Of a stretch of 37,941 bases of DNA, positions 5,829 to 14,678 are shown piece after piece. Positions within the stretch are counted from its first letter, which is position 1; each line of letters opens with the position of its first letter. The notes beneath the pieces were generated by a model that did not search any database, was not told where the DNA came from, and saw only the letters and a program-made list of their open reading frames with translations. The position numbers and the translations under genes are program-made. Source of the stretch: Candidatus Phelpsiimicrobium noxiivivens (GTDB lineage Bacteria; Omnitrophota; Gorgyraeia; Velamenicoccales; Velamenicoccaceae); contig MNVR01000012.1 of the NCBI GenBank assembly GCA_001873995.1, forward strand, positions 1-37,941. Direction: 5' to 3'.

Positions 5829-7199
5829 ATGAAAAATTCAGCTTATAAAATATTTAAGGACAACAGAACGGCGCATGAGGTGTTCGCTGGTTTTAAGGAT
5901 GACCGGTTGCCGTTCTTGCTGGAGAGTAGCCAGGACGTCTGCGGCATGGGGCGTTACTCGTTTTTGGGCAGTGACCCATTTTTAGTGTTTAGCGTCAAAC
6001 GCGATAAGTCCGGTTCAGCGTTGGCTATACTTAGAGAATTGTTCCGGGATCATTGCCTTGAAGGCGAGAAAAAGGCCTCCATACCTTTTTTGTGTGGGGC
6101 AGTAGGTTTTCTTTCGTATGATCTTTGTTTTTCGCTGGAGCGGGTCAACAGGAAGAATAAGCCTGACCCGATCGTGCCTGATGTGTTATTCGCTTTTTAT
6201 GACCGCGTTGTCGCGCTGGATCATTTTAGAAAAGAGATAACTGTTTTTTCGTCAGGGTTTCCAGAAAAGGGCGCTTTAAGAAGAAGCTATAGCCGCAAGC
6301 GGCTGGACGAAGCCCTCCTGAAACTTAAAAGCAGGAAAACTCAAAGTATTTTGTCAGGCAAAGCGTTCCTAAAGTCAGAAGAGGTCTCGTCTAATTTTAC
6401 AAAAAGCCGATACTTGGCAGCTATCAGAAAAGTAAAAGAATATATTGCTGCCGGCGATATATATCAGGTAAATCTTTCCCAAAGGCTCAAGTCCAGGTTT
6501 GCCGTAGACGACTGGCTTCTTTATGGGCGGCTTGTCAAAAAATTTCCTGTCCCTTTTTCAGCTTTTTTAAAATATGATGATTTTTCAATACTTAGCGCTT
6601 CCCCGGAAAGGTTCCTTAGTTATGACGGTAATATTGTAACCACCAGGCCTATGAAAGGAACGCGCCCGCGCGCGAAACGCGGCAGTTTAGACAATAAGCT
6701 AAAGGCGCAGCTTATCGCAAGTCCCAAGGAAAAGGCTGAGTTATTGATGATAGTGGATCTAGAAAGGAACGACCTTGGCCGCGTATGCGATTACGGCTCC
6801 ATAAAGGCCAGGCACTTGCGCGCTATTGAAACATATGCTTCTGTTTTTCAGGCGACCGCTGAGATTCAGGGCAGACTCCATAGGTCCAAAGACAGATTTG
6901 ACCTGCTAAGGGCCTGTTTTCCAGGAGGTTCGGTAACAGGATGCCCTAAGATACGCGCCATGGAGATTATAGAGGAATTAGAACCCGATGCCAGGTCTAT
7001 ATATACCGGCGCGTTAGGTTTTTTAAGTTTTCACAATACCCTGGAGTTTAATATCATTATCAGGTCTTTTTTAAAAAAAGGTGATGATATATTTTTTAGC
7101 GTCGGAGGTGGCATTGTCACTGATTCAAAACCTCTCGCGGAATACAATGAGACGTTGGTTAAGGCCAAGGCGCTGCTGGAGGCGCTGACGAAAGGTTAA
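5829..7199 (+). CDS. pabB: Aminodeoxychorismate synthase component I
   Basis: PabB converts chorismate and ammonia to 4-amino-4-deoxychorismate, the first step to p-aminobenzoate and folate. The 456-residue protein has the N-terminal subdomain (PFLLESSQDV...GRYSFLGSDPF) and a full chorismate-binding domain: YIAAGDIYQVNLSQR near residue 210, SASPERFL, TRPMKGTRPR, ELLMIVDLERNDLGR and FPGGSVTGCPKIRAMEIIEELEP. K276 in PMKGT, the residue that separates PabB from TrpE (which has PIAGT), supports PabB over anthranilate synthase. No glutaminase subunit (pabA) is in the window. pabC starts 6 nt downstream. The mobile repeat ends 20 nt upstream, and the pyrimidine-rich leader has no visible ribosome binding site. 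Confidence 0.9.
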   Translation: MKNSAYKIFKDNRTAHEVFAGFKDDRLPFLLESSQDVCGMGRYSFLGSDPFLVFSVKRDKSGSALAILRELFRDHCLEGEKKASIPFLCGAVGFLSYDLCFSLERVNRKNKPDPIVPDVLFAFYDRVVALDHFRKEITVFSSGFPEKGALRRSYSRKRLDEALLKLKSRKTQSILSGKAFLKSEEVSSNFTKSRYLAAIRKVKEYIAAGDIYQVNLSQRLKSRFAVDDWLLYGRLVKKFPVPFSAFLKYDDFSILSASPERFLSYDGNIVTTRPMKGTRPRAKRGSLDNKLKAQLIASPKEKAELLMIVDLERNDLGRVCDYGSIKARHLRAIETYASVFQATAEIQGRLHRSKDRFDLLRACFPGGSVTGCPKIRAMEIIEELEPDARSIYTGALGFLSFHNTLEFNIIIRSFLKKGDDIFFSVGGGIVTDSKPLAEYNETLVKAKALLEALTKG

Positions 7200-7205
7200 G
7201 AAAAG

Positions 7206-7970
7206 ATGGAAGGGCTTTTTGAGACAATGCGTTCTTTTGAAGGAAAAGTATTCGCGTTGGATGAACATTTAGGCCGCCTGATACGCGGTTGTTCTGTTAT
7301 CGGCATGAAAGCGCCTTTAAAAAACGTGTTAGAGAAAGTTGTTAAAGCAGTGATCAAAAAAGATGGCTCAAAAAATGCTTATGTAAGGCTTGATGTATTT
7401 AAACAGCCCAAGGGTTTAAGCAAGGTCCAGGGTATCCTTGTCTTTACAAAAAAACTTTCTCTGCCGCCTATTAATAAATACAAACAAGGTTTTTCGCTGG
7501 CGCTTTATCAGGGTGATGCCTTGGGCCCATCGCCTTTGCATAGGATAAAATCTTTGGATCATTCTTTTTATACAGGGCTTACATGTTGGGCGCGCGAAAG
7601 AGGATTTGACGAAGCGCTTTTTTTTAACGCGCGTTCTTACCTTGTTGAGGGTTCCAGGACGAATGTTTTTCTGGTCAAAGGCGGCTGTGTTGCAACGCCG
7701 GCTGTCAGCTGCGGCTGCCTTCCAGGCGTGATAAGAAAATTGGCCATAAGGTTTTTAAAAAAGTTAAAGATAAGCGTAAAAGAGGCGAGGATCCCCCTAA
7801 AAAATATTTTTTGCCAGGATGAGATATTCGTGACAAATTCTCTCATAGGTATTATGCCAGCGACGCGTATAAATAAAAAGCCCGTTGGAAACGGCCGGCC
7901 GGGAAACCTTACGCGGGATGTTATGGCAGCCTATGAAAAGGAGATTGAGAAGCAGTGCTTTTTACGATAG
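7206..7970 (+). CDS. pabC: Aminodeoxychorismate lyase-type aminotransferase class IV
   Basis: A 254-residue fold-type IV PLP enzyme. Placed directly after pabB it most likely splits aminodeoxychorismate into p-aminobenzoate and pyruvate. Family motifs: GLFETMRSFEGKVFALDEHLGRL at the N-terminus, the PLP lysine in IKSLDHSFYTGL near residue 117, EALFFNARSYLVEGSRTNVFLVKGG, TPAVSCGCLPGVIRKL and DEIFVTNSLIGIMPATRI. Without context a branched-chain or D-amino-acid aminotransferase could not be excluded. It is 12 nt before the next gene, in the same likely operon. Confidence 0.87.
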   Translation: MEGLFETMRSFEGKVFALDEHLGRLIRGCSVIGMKAPLKNVLEKVVKAVIKKDGSKNAYVRLDVFKQPKGLSKVQGILVFTKKLSLPPINKYKQGFSLALYQGDALGPSPLHRIKSLDHSFYTGLTCWARERGFDEALFFNARSYLVEGSRTNVFLVKGGCVATPAVSCGCLPGVIRKLAIRFLKKLKISVKEARIPLKNIFCQDEIFVTNSLIGIMPATRINKKPVGNGRPGNLTRDVMAAYEKEIEKQCFLR

Positions 7971-7982
7971 AATGTATGCTCA

Positions 7983-10376
7983 ATGGCTAACTTAAGAAAA
8001 ATTATATTCATAGTATTCGCGGGGGCCTGCCTTGTGGGTTGTTCTAAGGCGGATCTTGATGTTATAAGGGCCGATCGCTTATCACGCGAAGCGCAGAAAT
8101 ATTCCCGTGAGGCTATACGCCTATACCAGGATCTTCTCCGCCTCAAGCTGAATGCCAAGAAGGCCGGCTCTATCCGCCTTAAATTAGGCAAACTCTATTT
8201 TCAGACAGGGGATTATTCAGCATCTGTTGATATACTAAGGAATATAGATTCTAAGGAAGGCAGGGCGTTGCTGGCAAAGGCGCTTTTTAAGAATTCTGAT
8301 TTTACAGGAGCGCTTGAAGCCTTTAACAGGCCAGGCGAGCAAGGCGAGAAAGGAAGCCCCGAATACCTTTATTATTATGGCCTGACCTTAGAGAAGAATA
8401 ACTTATATGACAAAGCTCTTCATATTTTTTCAGGCATTAGGATGGACCCTGTCTTTGGCGCAAAGGCTAGGGCTCGTATCGTAGCTATTAATCTGGATAG
8501 CTCCCATGGTCTTTTTACCGGTGTGGAGGATGAAGTTAAAAAGATCATCCTGAATAGCGCGGACGCTGAGAAATACCCTGAAGCGAGCGGCCTGTATTTG
8601 CTGGCTGAAGACTACATTACGCTGACACCAGACCACAGGGAGGTAACGGAGTCGCATTATGTTATAAAGGTCTTAAACGACCGCGGTAAAGAGAAATTCG
8701 CGGAGGTTGTTTTGCAATACGACTCTACTTACGAAAAACTGGACTTAGAGTACGCGCGCACCATAAAGCCGGATGGAAGTGTCGTGACCGTTGGCGACAA
8801 AAATATAAGAGATGTATCTTTATACCTGAATTTCCCTCTCTATAGCAACGCGAGGGCGAGGATCATCTCTATGCCTGAGGTCACTATCGGGTCAGTTATT
8901 GAGTATAAAGTCAGGCTTTCCCGCAGCCAGCTGCCTAACAAGAATGGTTTTGATACTACTTACTGGCTTGCGAATGACGAACCTATAATTTTGCAGAGAG
9001 CTTCTATCCGCGTGCCGAAGGGCATTGCCCTGAAATATAAGGCCATTAACAATGATTATAATACTCTTGGTTTTGATATGAAGCCGAAAGTCCGAGATGC
9101 TGGAGATACGATCGTCTATTCTCTTGAATTTAAGGATGTGCCGCAGATCATACCTGAGCCCATGATGCCATCTTTGGCCAAAGTGGATCCTTATGTACTT
9201 TTCTCTACCTTTGATAGTTGGCAGGATATTTATGGTTGGTGGCGCGGACTTTATAAAGATAAGGCAGTGGCTGACGAAGGCATAAAGGCCAAAGTCGCGG
9301 AGCTGACTAAAGATAAAAAGACGCAGGATGAAAAGCTAAGGGCCATTTATAATTTTTGCGCCGCGGACATACGTTATGTCGCCGTAGAATACGGTGATGC
9401 CGGCTATGAGCCGCACAAGGCAGGCGAGATATTTAAGAATAAATATGGGGACTGCAAAGATAAAGCTATTCTTTTGATCACTATGTTAAAAGAGGCGGGC
9501 ATTGACGCTTTCCCAGTCCTGATAAGCACGCAAGATTCTTTTGAAACGCAGGAGGACGTTCCAAGTCTTTTGTTTAATCACGCCATAGCCGCGACTATTG
9601 TGGCCGGTAAACTTATTTTCATGGATGTAACCGGCAGCACAGTTTCTTTTTCAGATCTGCCTGTAGTTGATCAGGACAGGCAAACACTTGTTTTTTTCCA
9701 GAATAAGTTTGAGCTTGTCAAAACACCTCTTTTCGTTTCTGAACATAACAGTATGCTGACTGAGATGAAAATAACGGTAAAGGCCGATGAGAGTATAGAC
9801 GCCGAGCGTAGTGCCGAGGCCCAGGGCTCTTTTATGCAGGCCCAGAGATACTGGCTTAAGTTCACCATGCCGGCCTTGATCGAGGAGGGTTTGAAGCAAA
9901 AGATAAGGGGCATAGCTGACAGCGCCATATTGAAAGAGTACGATATCAAGAACGTAGAAGACTTAGATAAGCCTGTTGTGCTGCGGTATGCGTTTAGCGC
10001 GCCGCAATATTTTAAAAGAGCGGGAACGTCGCGCATTTTAGGCCAATTGGCATCAATTGATACATCGGTGCTGCTTAAAGATACAAGGCTCTATCCAATA
10101 GAATCCGCGGGTTTAAGCATTCAGAAAGAGAGGATAGAGATAGAATTGCCCGGTTCTCTCGCGGTAAAATATGCGCCGCCTCCGGTTCGGCTTGAAACGA
10201 AGTGGTTTGATTTTAGCTGTAATTATGATATTGTAATTAAAGGTATTTTGCGTTTTTTTTACGAGTATAAGATAAAAGAGCGCGTTGTTTTGGCCAGCGA
10301 GTATGCCGAATATAAGAAAGCGATAGAAAATATAGTGCCATTGGTCAATCAACAAGTTGTTCTGGAGCTAAGATGA
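7983..10376 (+). CDS. Lipoprotein with TPR, DUF3857 and transglutaminase-like domains
   Basis: The 797-residue protein begins with a lipoprotein signal; the lipobox L-V-G-C puts the lipidated cysteine at residue 20. Residues about 30-190 are TPR-like helices. A DUF3857 domain (KPDGSVVTVGDKNIRDVS..., near residues 255-400) precedes a transglutaminase-like core with a full catalytic triad: C491 in YGDCKDKA, H533 in NHAIAA and D548 in MDVTG. The C-terminal 200 residues are beta-rich. Such proteins are envelope-anchored; whether they act as proteases, transglutaminases or scaffolds is not known. The stop overlaps the next ATG (ATGA). Confidence 0.87.
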   Translation: MANLRKIIFIVFAGACLVGCSKADLDVIRADRLSREAQKYSREAIRLYQDLLRLKLNAKKAGSIRLKLGKLYFQTGDYSASVDILRNIDSKEGRALLAKALFKNSDFTGALEAFNRPGEQGEKGSPEYLYYYGLTLEKNNLYDKALHIFSGIRMDPVFGAKARARIVAINLDSSHGLFTGVEDEVKKIILNSADAEKYPEASGLYLLAEDYITLTPDHREVTESHYVIKVLNDRGKEKFAEVVLQYDSTYEKLDLEYARTIKPDGSVVTVGDKNIRDVSLYLNFPLYSNARARIISMPEVTIGSVIEYKVRLSRSQLPNKNGFDTTYWLANDEPIILQRASIRVPKGIALKYKAINNDYNTLGFDMKPKVRDAGDTIVYSLEFKDVPQIIPEPMMPSLAKVDPYVLFSTFDSWQDIYGWWRGLYKDKAVADEGIKAKVAELTKDKKTQDEKLRAIYNFCAADIRYVAVEYGDAGYEPHKAGEIFKNKYGDCKDKAILLITMLKEAGIDAFPVLISTQDSFETQEDVPSLLFNHAIAATIVAGKLIFMDVTGSTVSFSDLPVVDQDRQTLVFFQNKFELVKTPLFVSEHNSMLTEMKITVKADESIDAERSAEAQGSFMQAQRYWLKFTMPALIEEGLKQKIRGIADSAILKEYDIKNVEDLDKPVVLRYAFSAPQYFKRAGTSRILGQLASIDTSVLLKDTRLYPIESAGLSIQKERIEIELPGSLAVKYAPPPVRLETKWFDFSCNYDIVIKGILRFFYEYKIKERVVLASEYAEYKKAIENIVPLVNQQVVLELR

Positions 10377-10804
10377 GAAAGCCAAAAGCGGAAGACCTTG
10401 ATTTTCAGATGGGCTTTTATGAAGGGATAATAAAAGACAACCCCAATTTTGCCGAAGCGTTGATAGCGTTAGGGGAGATCTATACAAAGAAAGGGCTCTA
10501 CGAGAAAGGCCTAAAGATAGACAAAAGGCTCATTAAGCTTCGGCCTGGCAGTTCTATCGCGCATTACAATCTCGCCTGCAGCCTTTCTTTGATGAGTGAT
10601 CTGACAAGTTCTTTCAAGGCGCTCAAGCGGGCTATTGAATTGGGGTATGACGACCTTATGTTCATGAACGGCGACCCTGACCTTTCAAACCTGCGGGGCG
10701 ACAACCGTTTTAAGGCACTTGTTAAAATGATACAGAAGGAAATTCCGGCTATGCCGCAGCTTAAGCCGCAGGCCGCGCCGAAGGCGCGTCAGGCCCGTGG
10801 TTGA
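10373..10804 (+). CDS. TPR-repeat protein
   Basis: This 143-residue soluble protein has two clear TPR units: FYEGIIKDNPNFAEALIALGEIYTKKGLYEKGLKIDKRLIKLRPGSSIAHYNLACSLSLM spans residues 15-75, followed by a half unit (LTSSFKALKRAIELGYDDL). The segment MNGDPDLSNLRGDNRFKALVKMI is a common ending of such modules. The tail is Pro/Ala/Lys-rich. It overlaps the preceding lipoprotein gene by 4 nt and the following protease gene by 8 nt, so the three are probably translated together. It likely acts as an adaptor for one of these neighbours. Confidence 0.8.
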   Translation: MRKPKAEDLDFQMGFYEGIIKDNPNFAEALIALGEIYTKKGLYEKGLKIDKRLIKLRPGSSIAHYNLACSLSLMSDLTSSFKALKRAIELGYDDLMFMNGDPDLSNLRGDNRFKALVKMIQKEIPAMPQLKPQAAPKARQARG

Positions 10805-11918
10805 TCAGACGCCGCAATCAGCTAAAAAATATCAGGCGATGAAGAATCGCCTTTTTCTTTTTAATATTATTTTAAATTTTTTGTTCCTGTTGCTTTTTGT
10901 GTTGACGGGCCTGTCGCGGAGTTTAAAGGTAAGCCTGGCTAATATTAATTTTTTAGGCGGCTTCGCGATGTTTAACGGAGCTTACTTCGCCTGTTTTGCC
11001 GCGATCGCTTTTATCCTGTCTTTTCCTCTGGAATATTATGAAGGTTTTGTTATTGAACACAGATACGGGCTTTCAGCGCAGAGTCTTAAGGCCTGGGTAA
11101 AAGATCGTATTAAGAAGGCCGCTGTTTCTTTCGTTGTTTCTCTTATTTTGATAGAGGTGGTATATTATTTTCTGATAAAGTTCCCTGAAACGTGGTGGCT
11201 ATGGGCTGCTATCTTTTGGTTTATTGTATCTATAGTTCTGACCAGGATAGCCCCTAAGGTGCTTCTGCCTTTATTTTATAAATACGAACCGTTATCGCCT
11301 GGGCCTTTGCGCGATAAGGTGACAGAGTTCCTTAGCAGGTTTAAGATAAAGGCTCAGGGCGTTTACTGCCTTAATTTTTCAAAGAAGACCGTAAAAGCGA
11401 ATGCTTGTGTTTCAGGCCTTGGGGCTAGTAAGCGTATATTTTTCAGCGATACCATGGTTAAGGAATTCTCTGACGAAGAGATATTGGCTGTTTTAGCCCA
11501 CGAGGCGGGGCATTATCTTGGGGGTGATACGTTTAAGTTGTCGCTGTGGAATTTGTGCTCAGGCCTTTTTTCTTGTTTTGCCGCGTCTTTGTGTTTGGAT
11601 AAACTTTTTCCAGTGTTTGGGCTTGGCGCCATAAGCGATATTGCTGGCCTGCCGCTTTTTATAGCAGTATTGATGATCACGGGCCTGTTGCTTTTGCCAG
11701 CGCAGAACGGTTTTTCAAGGCATCTTGAAAAGAAAGCGGATATCTTTGCCCTGAAAGCCACGGGGGATAAAAAAAGTTTTATTTCCATGATGAGAAAACT
11801 TGCCAACAGGAACTTTTCTGAACTTTCGCCCTCAAGGATAGTGGAGATATTTTTATACGACCATCCGTCGATCGCGAAGCGGATACGTTTAGCGGAAATG
11901 CTCGATCTTGGAGAATAG
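10797..11918 (+). CDS. M48 family (Ste24/CAAX prenyl protease 1-like) metalloprotease
   Basis: An integral-membrane zinc protease of 373 residues. The N-terminal half carries several membrane helices (about residues 20-40, 58-80, 100-125, 130-155). The zinc site is HEAGH at 235-239 with the third ligand E311 in RHLEKKADIFALKATGD, the arrangement of Ste24/HtpX-type M48 peptidases. The C-terminal FLYDHPSIAKRIRLAEML is also family-typical (DHPS...RI). Bacterial members are usually linked to envelope protein quality control. The first in-frame start is GTG 10797, overlapping the TPR gene; ATG at residue 15 is an alternative. The PilZ gene follows after 2 nt. Confidence 0.9.
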   Translation: MVDQTPQSAKKYQAMKNRLFLFNIILNFLFLLLFVLTGLSRSLKVSLANINFLGGFAMFNGAYFACFAAIAFILSFPLEYYEGFVIEHRYGLSAQSLKAWVKDRIKKAAVSFVVSLILIEVVYYFLIKFPETWWLWAAIFWFIVSIVLTRIAPKVLLPLFYKYEPLSPGPLRDKVTEFLSRFKIKAQGVYCLNFSKKTVKANACVSGLGASKRIFFSDTMVKEFSDEEILAVLAHEAGHYLGGDTFKLSLWNLCSGLFSCFAASLCLDKLFPVFGLGAISDIAGLPLFIAVLMITGLLLLPAQNGFSRHLEKKADIFALKATGDKKSFISMMRKLANRNFSELSPSRIVEIFLYDHPSIAKRIRLAEMLDLGE

Positions 11919-11920
11919 GA

Positions 11921-13852
11921 ATGGTTAAGGAAAAAAATATCAATCCTCAGGATAGGCGCCAGTATAAGCGCTTAGAACACATATTCCCTGTAGAATTCAG
12001 ATTTTTGGACGCGAGCGGCTCGCCGGTATCTGAATGGTATCAGGCCTTTACCCAGGATATAAGCCGAGGCGGCATCTGCCTTATCGTCAACAATCTTCAA
12101 TTCGGCGATTGCAAATACTTGGTTGATAAAGATATCTTGATCAGCCTCCATATCAATATTCCGTTAGGGGCGGATGCTGTTAAAGCTTCGGCGCGCCTTG
12201 CCTGGTTTAAGACAACGCGCGCTGAATCCTCGCTTCAGTATGTGCTTGGCGTGATCTACGAAAAAATAGACGCGGCAGGCAATGAGCGTATTTTAAAATA
12301 TGTTAACGTGAGGAAATTCCTCAAGGCTTTAGCCATTACGTTTACTCTATTCTTGAGTGTCGCGCTTGTGTGGTCTGGTTTTTATAACGCGAAGCTGCGT
12401 TACGCGAATGAAAAACTGCTTATGAGCTTATCTAAAAATATTACGTATCAAAGAATGCTGCGTCAGGGGAGCGAATCCCTTAAGTCTCAGATAGAGGAGG
12501 CGCAATTCCTTTTGTCCCAGTCAGAGCGCAAGACCGAAATTTTGGAGCGCAGGGTGCTGGAGGTAAGCCAGGACGATAGAGAGGCTACCGCAAGATTAAA
12601 TGGTACGATCGATCTTTTTAAAAGATATCAGGATAAGATCAGGCAAGACCTGTCAGGGCTTGTGGCTAAAAAAGTAAAAGTGGACGGTGATGTGGCCGTC
12701 AAGACGCAGGAGGCCTCCTTGTTAGAAAAGAAGATCTTAGATAAGCTCTACAGATGGCTCTTGGCCCATCAGAATAATAATACAGGCCTGGTTGCTAGTT
12801 TTGAGGGGGATAAAGACATAACGGACTGGGGTTTTACATATGACCAGGCGTTGGCTGTAATGGTTTTTACTAAAGCCGGCAATCTGGGCAACGCTCGCGA
12901 TATTTTAGAATTTTATCGGAAAGCGCCTAAAGATGCCTCTGGTGGTTTTGCGAACGCTTATTACGCTTCCAGCGGAGAGATATCTGAATTTGTATCGCAC
13001 GCCGGCCCAAATATATGGCTGGGCCTGGCGGCCTTACAGTATAGCCGCCAGACTGGAGATATGAGGTATATGGGTTTGGCGCGCGGCATAGCCCTTTGGC
13101 TTGAGACAATAAAAGATACGGAAGGCGGCCTAAAAGGTGGTAAAGCGTTTTCGTGGTATAGCACCGAACACAATCTTGATGCTTATGCTTTTTATAGCAT
13201 GATGAATGAGTTGACTAAAGAGGGTGTTTATAGGAAACGCGCGTCTGAGGCCCTTGCCTGGCTTAACAAGAACGCTTATTCAAAAGTCGCTCTCCCGGTT
13301 ATCAAAAGGGGCAAGGGCGACGCGACAATAGCTACTGATACATACGCGTGGTCCATAACAGCCATAGGGCCGCGAACTCTTAAAGACTCTGGTATGGACC
13401 CGGATGCTATTATGGATTTTGCCCTTGCTCAGTGTAGTGTTTCAGTTGAGTATAAAAAACCTGATGGTTCTTTTGTCAGCGTCAAAGGATTTGATTTTGC
13501 TAAACATCAGAACTTGGCCAGGGGCGGTGTTGTCTCCTGCGAGTGGACAGCTCAGATGATATTAGCGCTTAAGATAATGGCAGGTTATCATGAAGGCCTT
13601 GGCAATGAGGAGAAGGCCCTTTATTACGGCCGCTTGGGAGATGAATATACCTCAGAGCTTAGCAAAATGATCGTCTCAAGTCCTTCTCCAGTTGGCCAGG
13701 GAGATTTTTGCCTGCCGTATGCCTCGCATGAATTTGTTGATACCGGGCACGGGTGGAGGACGCCTAAAGGCTCAAGGACTGGTTCTGTCGCGGCCACCGC
13801 ATACACTATTTTAGCTATTGATGGGTTTAATCCGCTGAAGTTTAATAAGTGA
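11921..13852 (+). CDS. PilZ - membrane helix - coiled coil - (alpha/alpha) toroid protein
   Basis: A 643-residue protein of unusual architecture. Residues about 10-130 form a PilZ domain with both c-di-GMP motifs intact: RxxxR at R13-R17 (RQYKR) and DxSxxG at D46-G51 (DISRGG). One membrane helix follows (about 134-154), then a coiled coil (160-280). The C-terminal 350 residues read as an (alpha/alpha) toroid, as in glycoside hydrolase- or terpenoid-cyclase-like folds: WGFTYDQALAVMVF, GGFANAYYAS, NIWLGLAALQY, EHNLDAYAFYSMM, ARGGVVSCEWTAQMILALKI and TGHGWRTPKGSRTGSVAATAYTILAI. With PilZ in the cytoplasm the toroid would be periplasmic. c-di-GMP control of an exopolysaccharide-active domain is plausible, but substrate and catalysis are unproven. 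Confidence 0.82.
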   Translation: MVKEKNINPQDRRQYKRLEHIFPVEFRFLDASGSPVSEWYQAFTQDISRGGICLIVNNLQFGDCKYLVDKDILISLHINIPLGADAVKASARLAWFKTTRAESSLQYVLGVIYEKIDAAGNERILKYVNVRKFLKALAITFTLFLSVALVWSGFYNAKLRYANEKLLMSLSKNITYQRMLRQGSESLKSQIEEAQFLLSQSERKTEILERRVLEVSQDDREATARLNGTIDLFKRYQDKIRQDLSGLVAKKVKVDGDVAVKTQEASLLEKKILDKLYRWLLAHQNNNTGLVASFEGDKDITDWGFTYDQALAVMVFTKAGNLGNARDILEFYRKAPKDASGGFANAYYASSGEISEFVSHAGPNIWLGLAALQYSRQTGDMRYMGLARGIALWLETIKDTEGGLKGGKAFSWYSTEHNLDAYAFYSMMNELTKEGVYRKRASEALAWLNKNAYSKVALPVIKRGKGDATIATDTYAWSITAIGPRTLKDSGMDPDAIMDFALAQCSVSVEYKKPDGSFVSVKGFDFAKHQNLARGGVVSCEWTAQMILALKIMAGYHEGLGNEEKALYYGRLGDEYTSELSKMIVSSPSPVGQGDFCLPYASHEFVDTGHGWRTPKGSRTGSVAATAYTILAIDGFNPLKFNK

Positions 13853-13853
13853 C

Positions 13854-13985
13854 GGGGTTGGCGACGAGATCACCCTCGTCCCCCGAGCCCCATTGGGGAA
13901 CCCTCCCGTGGTTCCCCCGTCATGCTTTAGCGTGGCGGTTCCCCTCCGCTGCGGAGGTCATCGGACGACCATCGTCGCCAACCCC
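13854..13985. repeat. 132-bp MITE-like element with perfect 14-bp terminal inverted repeats
   Basis: GGGGTTGGCGACGA (13854-13867) is the exact complement of TCGTCGCCAACCCC (13972-13985). Inside are two more perfect hairpins: GGGGAACC (13895-13902) with GGTTCCCC (13910-13917), and CCTCCGC (13943-13949) with GCGGAGG (13951-13957). The element is GC-richer than its flanks, starts at the stop codon of the PilZ gene and ends 27 nt before the next start. No flanking duplication was found. Confidence 0.7.
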
Positions 13986-14012
13986 AGCGATCAGGGATAT
14001 ACCTCGGTGAAC

Positions 14013-14678
14013 ATGAAAAATATGCAGAAACAGCTTTTGAATATATACTATAGGCTTTATAAGCATTTTGGCCCGCAGGGCTGGTGGCCGGCGAACTCTG
14101 CTTTTGAAGTAGCGGTGGGCGCTATTCTGACGCAGAACACTTCGTGGCAGAATGTAGAGCGCGCGATAGCCGGTTTGAAAAAAGGGCGTTTTCTCACTTT
14201 TCGAAAGATGCTGCGTCTTGATGAAAAAAAATTAACCAGCCTGATAAGGCCGGCAGGTTATTATAATATCAAAGCCAGGCGCCTAAAGAATTTCCTGGAA
14301 TTTTTTGATAAAAATTATGGCGGCAGTTTCAAACGCATGAAGCGTAAAAGTGCTGTTAGTCTTCGCCAAGAGCTGCTTGGTGTAAACGGTATTGGGCCTG
14401 AGACCGCGGATTCTATCCTTCTTTACGCTTTGGGAAAACCAATTTTTGTTGTAGACGCCTATACCCGGCGTATAATGTCCAGGCACAGTTTATTGGGCGT
14501 AAGAGACGGGTACGAAGCCATACAGAGCCTTTTCACGGAGCATTTACCGAACAATGCTAGATTTTTTAACGAATACCACGCGTTGTTAGTCAGGTGCGCC
14601 AAAGAGTTATGCAAAAAGAAAAAAGGAAATTGTAAGGCTTGTCCCTTGAGCGAAGATATGGCTTATGGAGCAAAGTGA
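14013..14678 (+). CDS. Endonuclease III-related DNA glycosylase (HhH-GPD, 4Fe-4S)
   Basis: A 221-residue HhH-GPD superfamily protein of the group described as related to endonuclease III. The helix-hairpin-helix is LLGVNGIGPETADSILLYA and the catalytic Asp is D148 in FVVDAYTRRI. Where E. coli Nth has its lyase lysine (GRKTAN) this protein has E130 (GPETAD). It should therefore be a monofunctional glycosylase, like MagIII, rather than an AP lyase. Four cysteines in CAKELCKKKKGNCKACPL suit a [4Fe-4S] cluster. The open frame extends upstream to 13893, but that part is translated repeat element; ATG 14013 begins the family homology. It overlaps era. Confidence 0.85.
   Translation: MKNMQKQLLNIYYRLYKHFGPQGWWPANSAFEVAVGAILTQNTSWQNVERAIAGLKKGRFLTFRKMLRLDEKKLTSLIRPAGYYNIKARRLKNFLEFFDKNYGGSFKRMKRKSAVSLRQELLGVNGIGPETADSILLYALGKPIFVVDAYTRRIMSRHSLLGVRDGYEAIQSLFTEHLPNNARFFNEYHALLVRCAKELCKKKKGNCKACPLSEDMAYGAK

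Noticed and set aside
13893-14012. N-terminal extension of the endonuclease III-like protein
   Set aside because: These 40 residues are translated from the inverted-repeat element; family homology starts at 14013.
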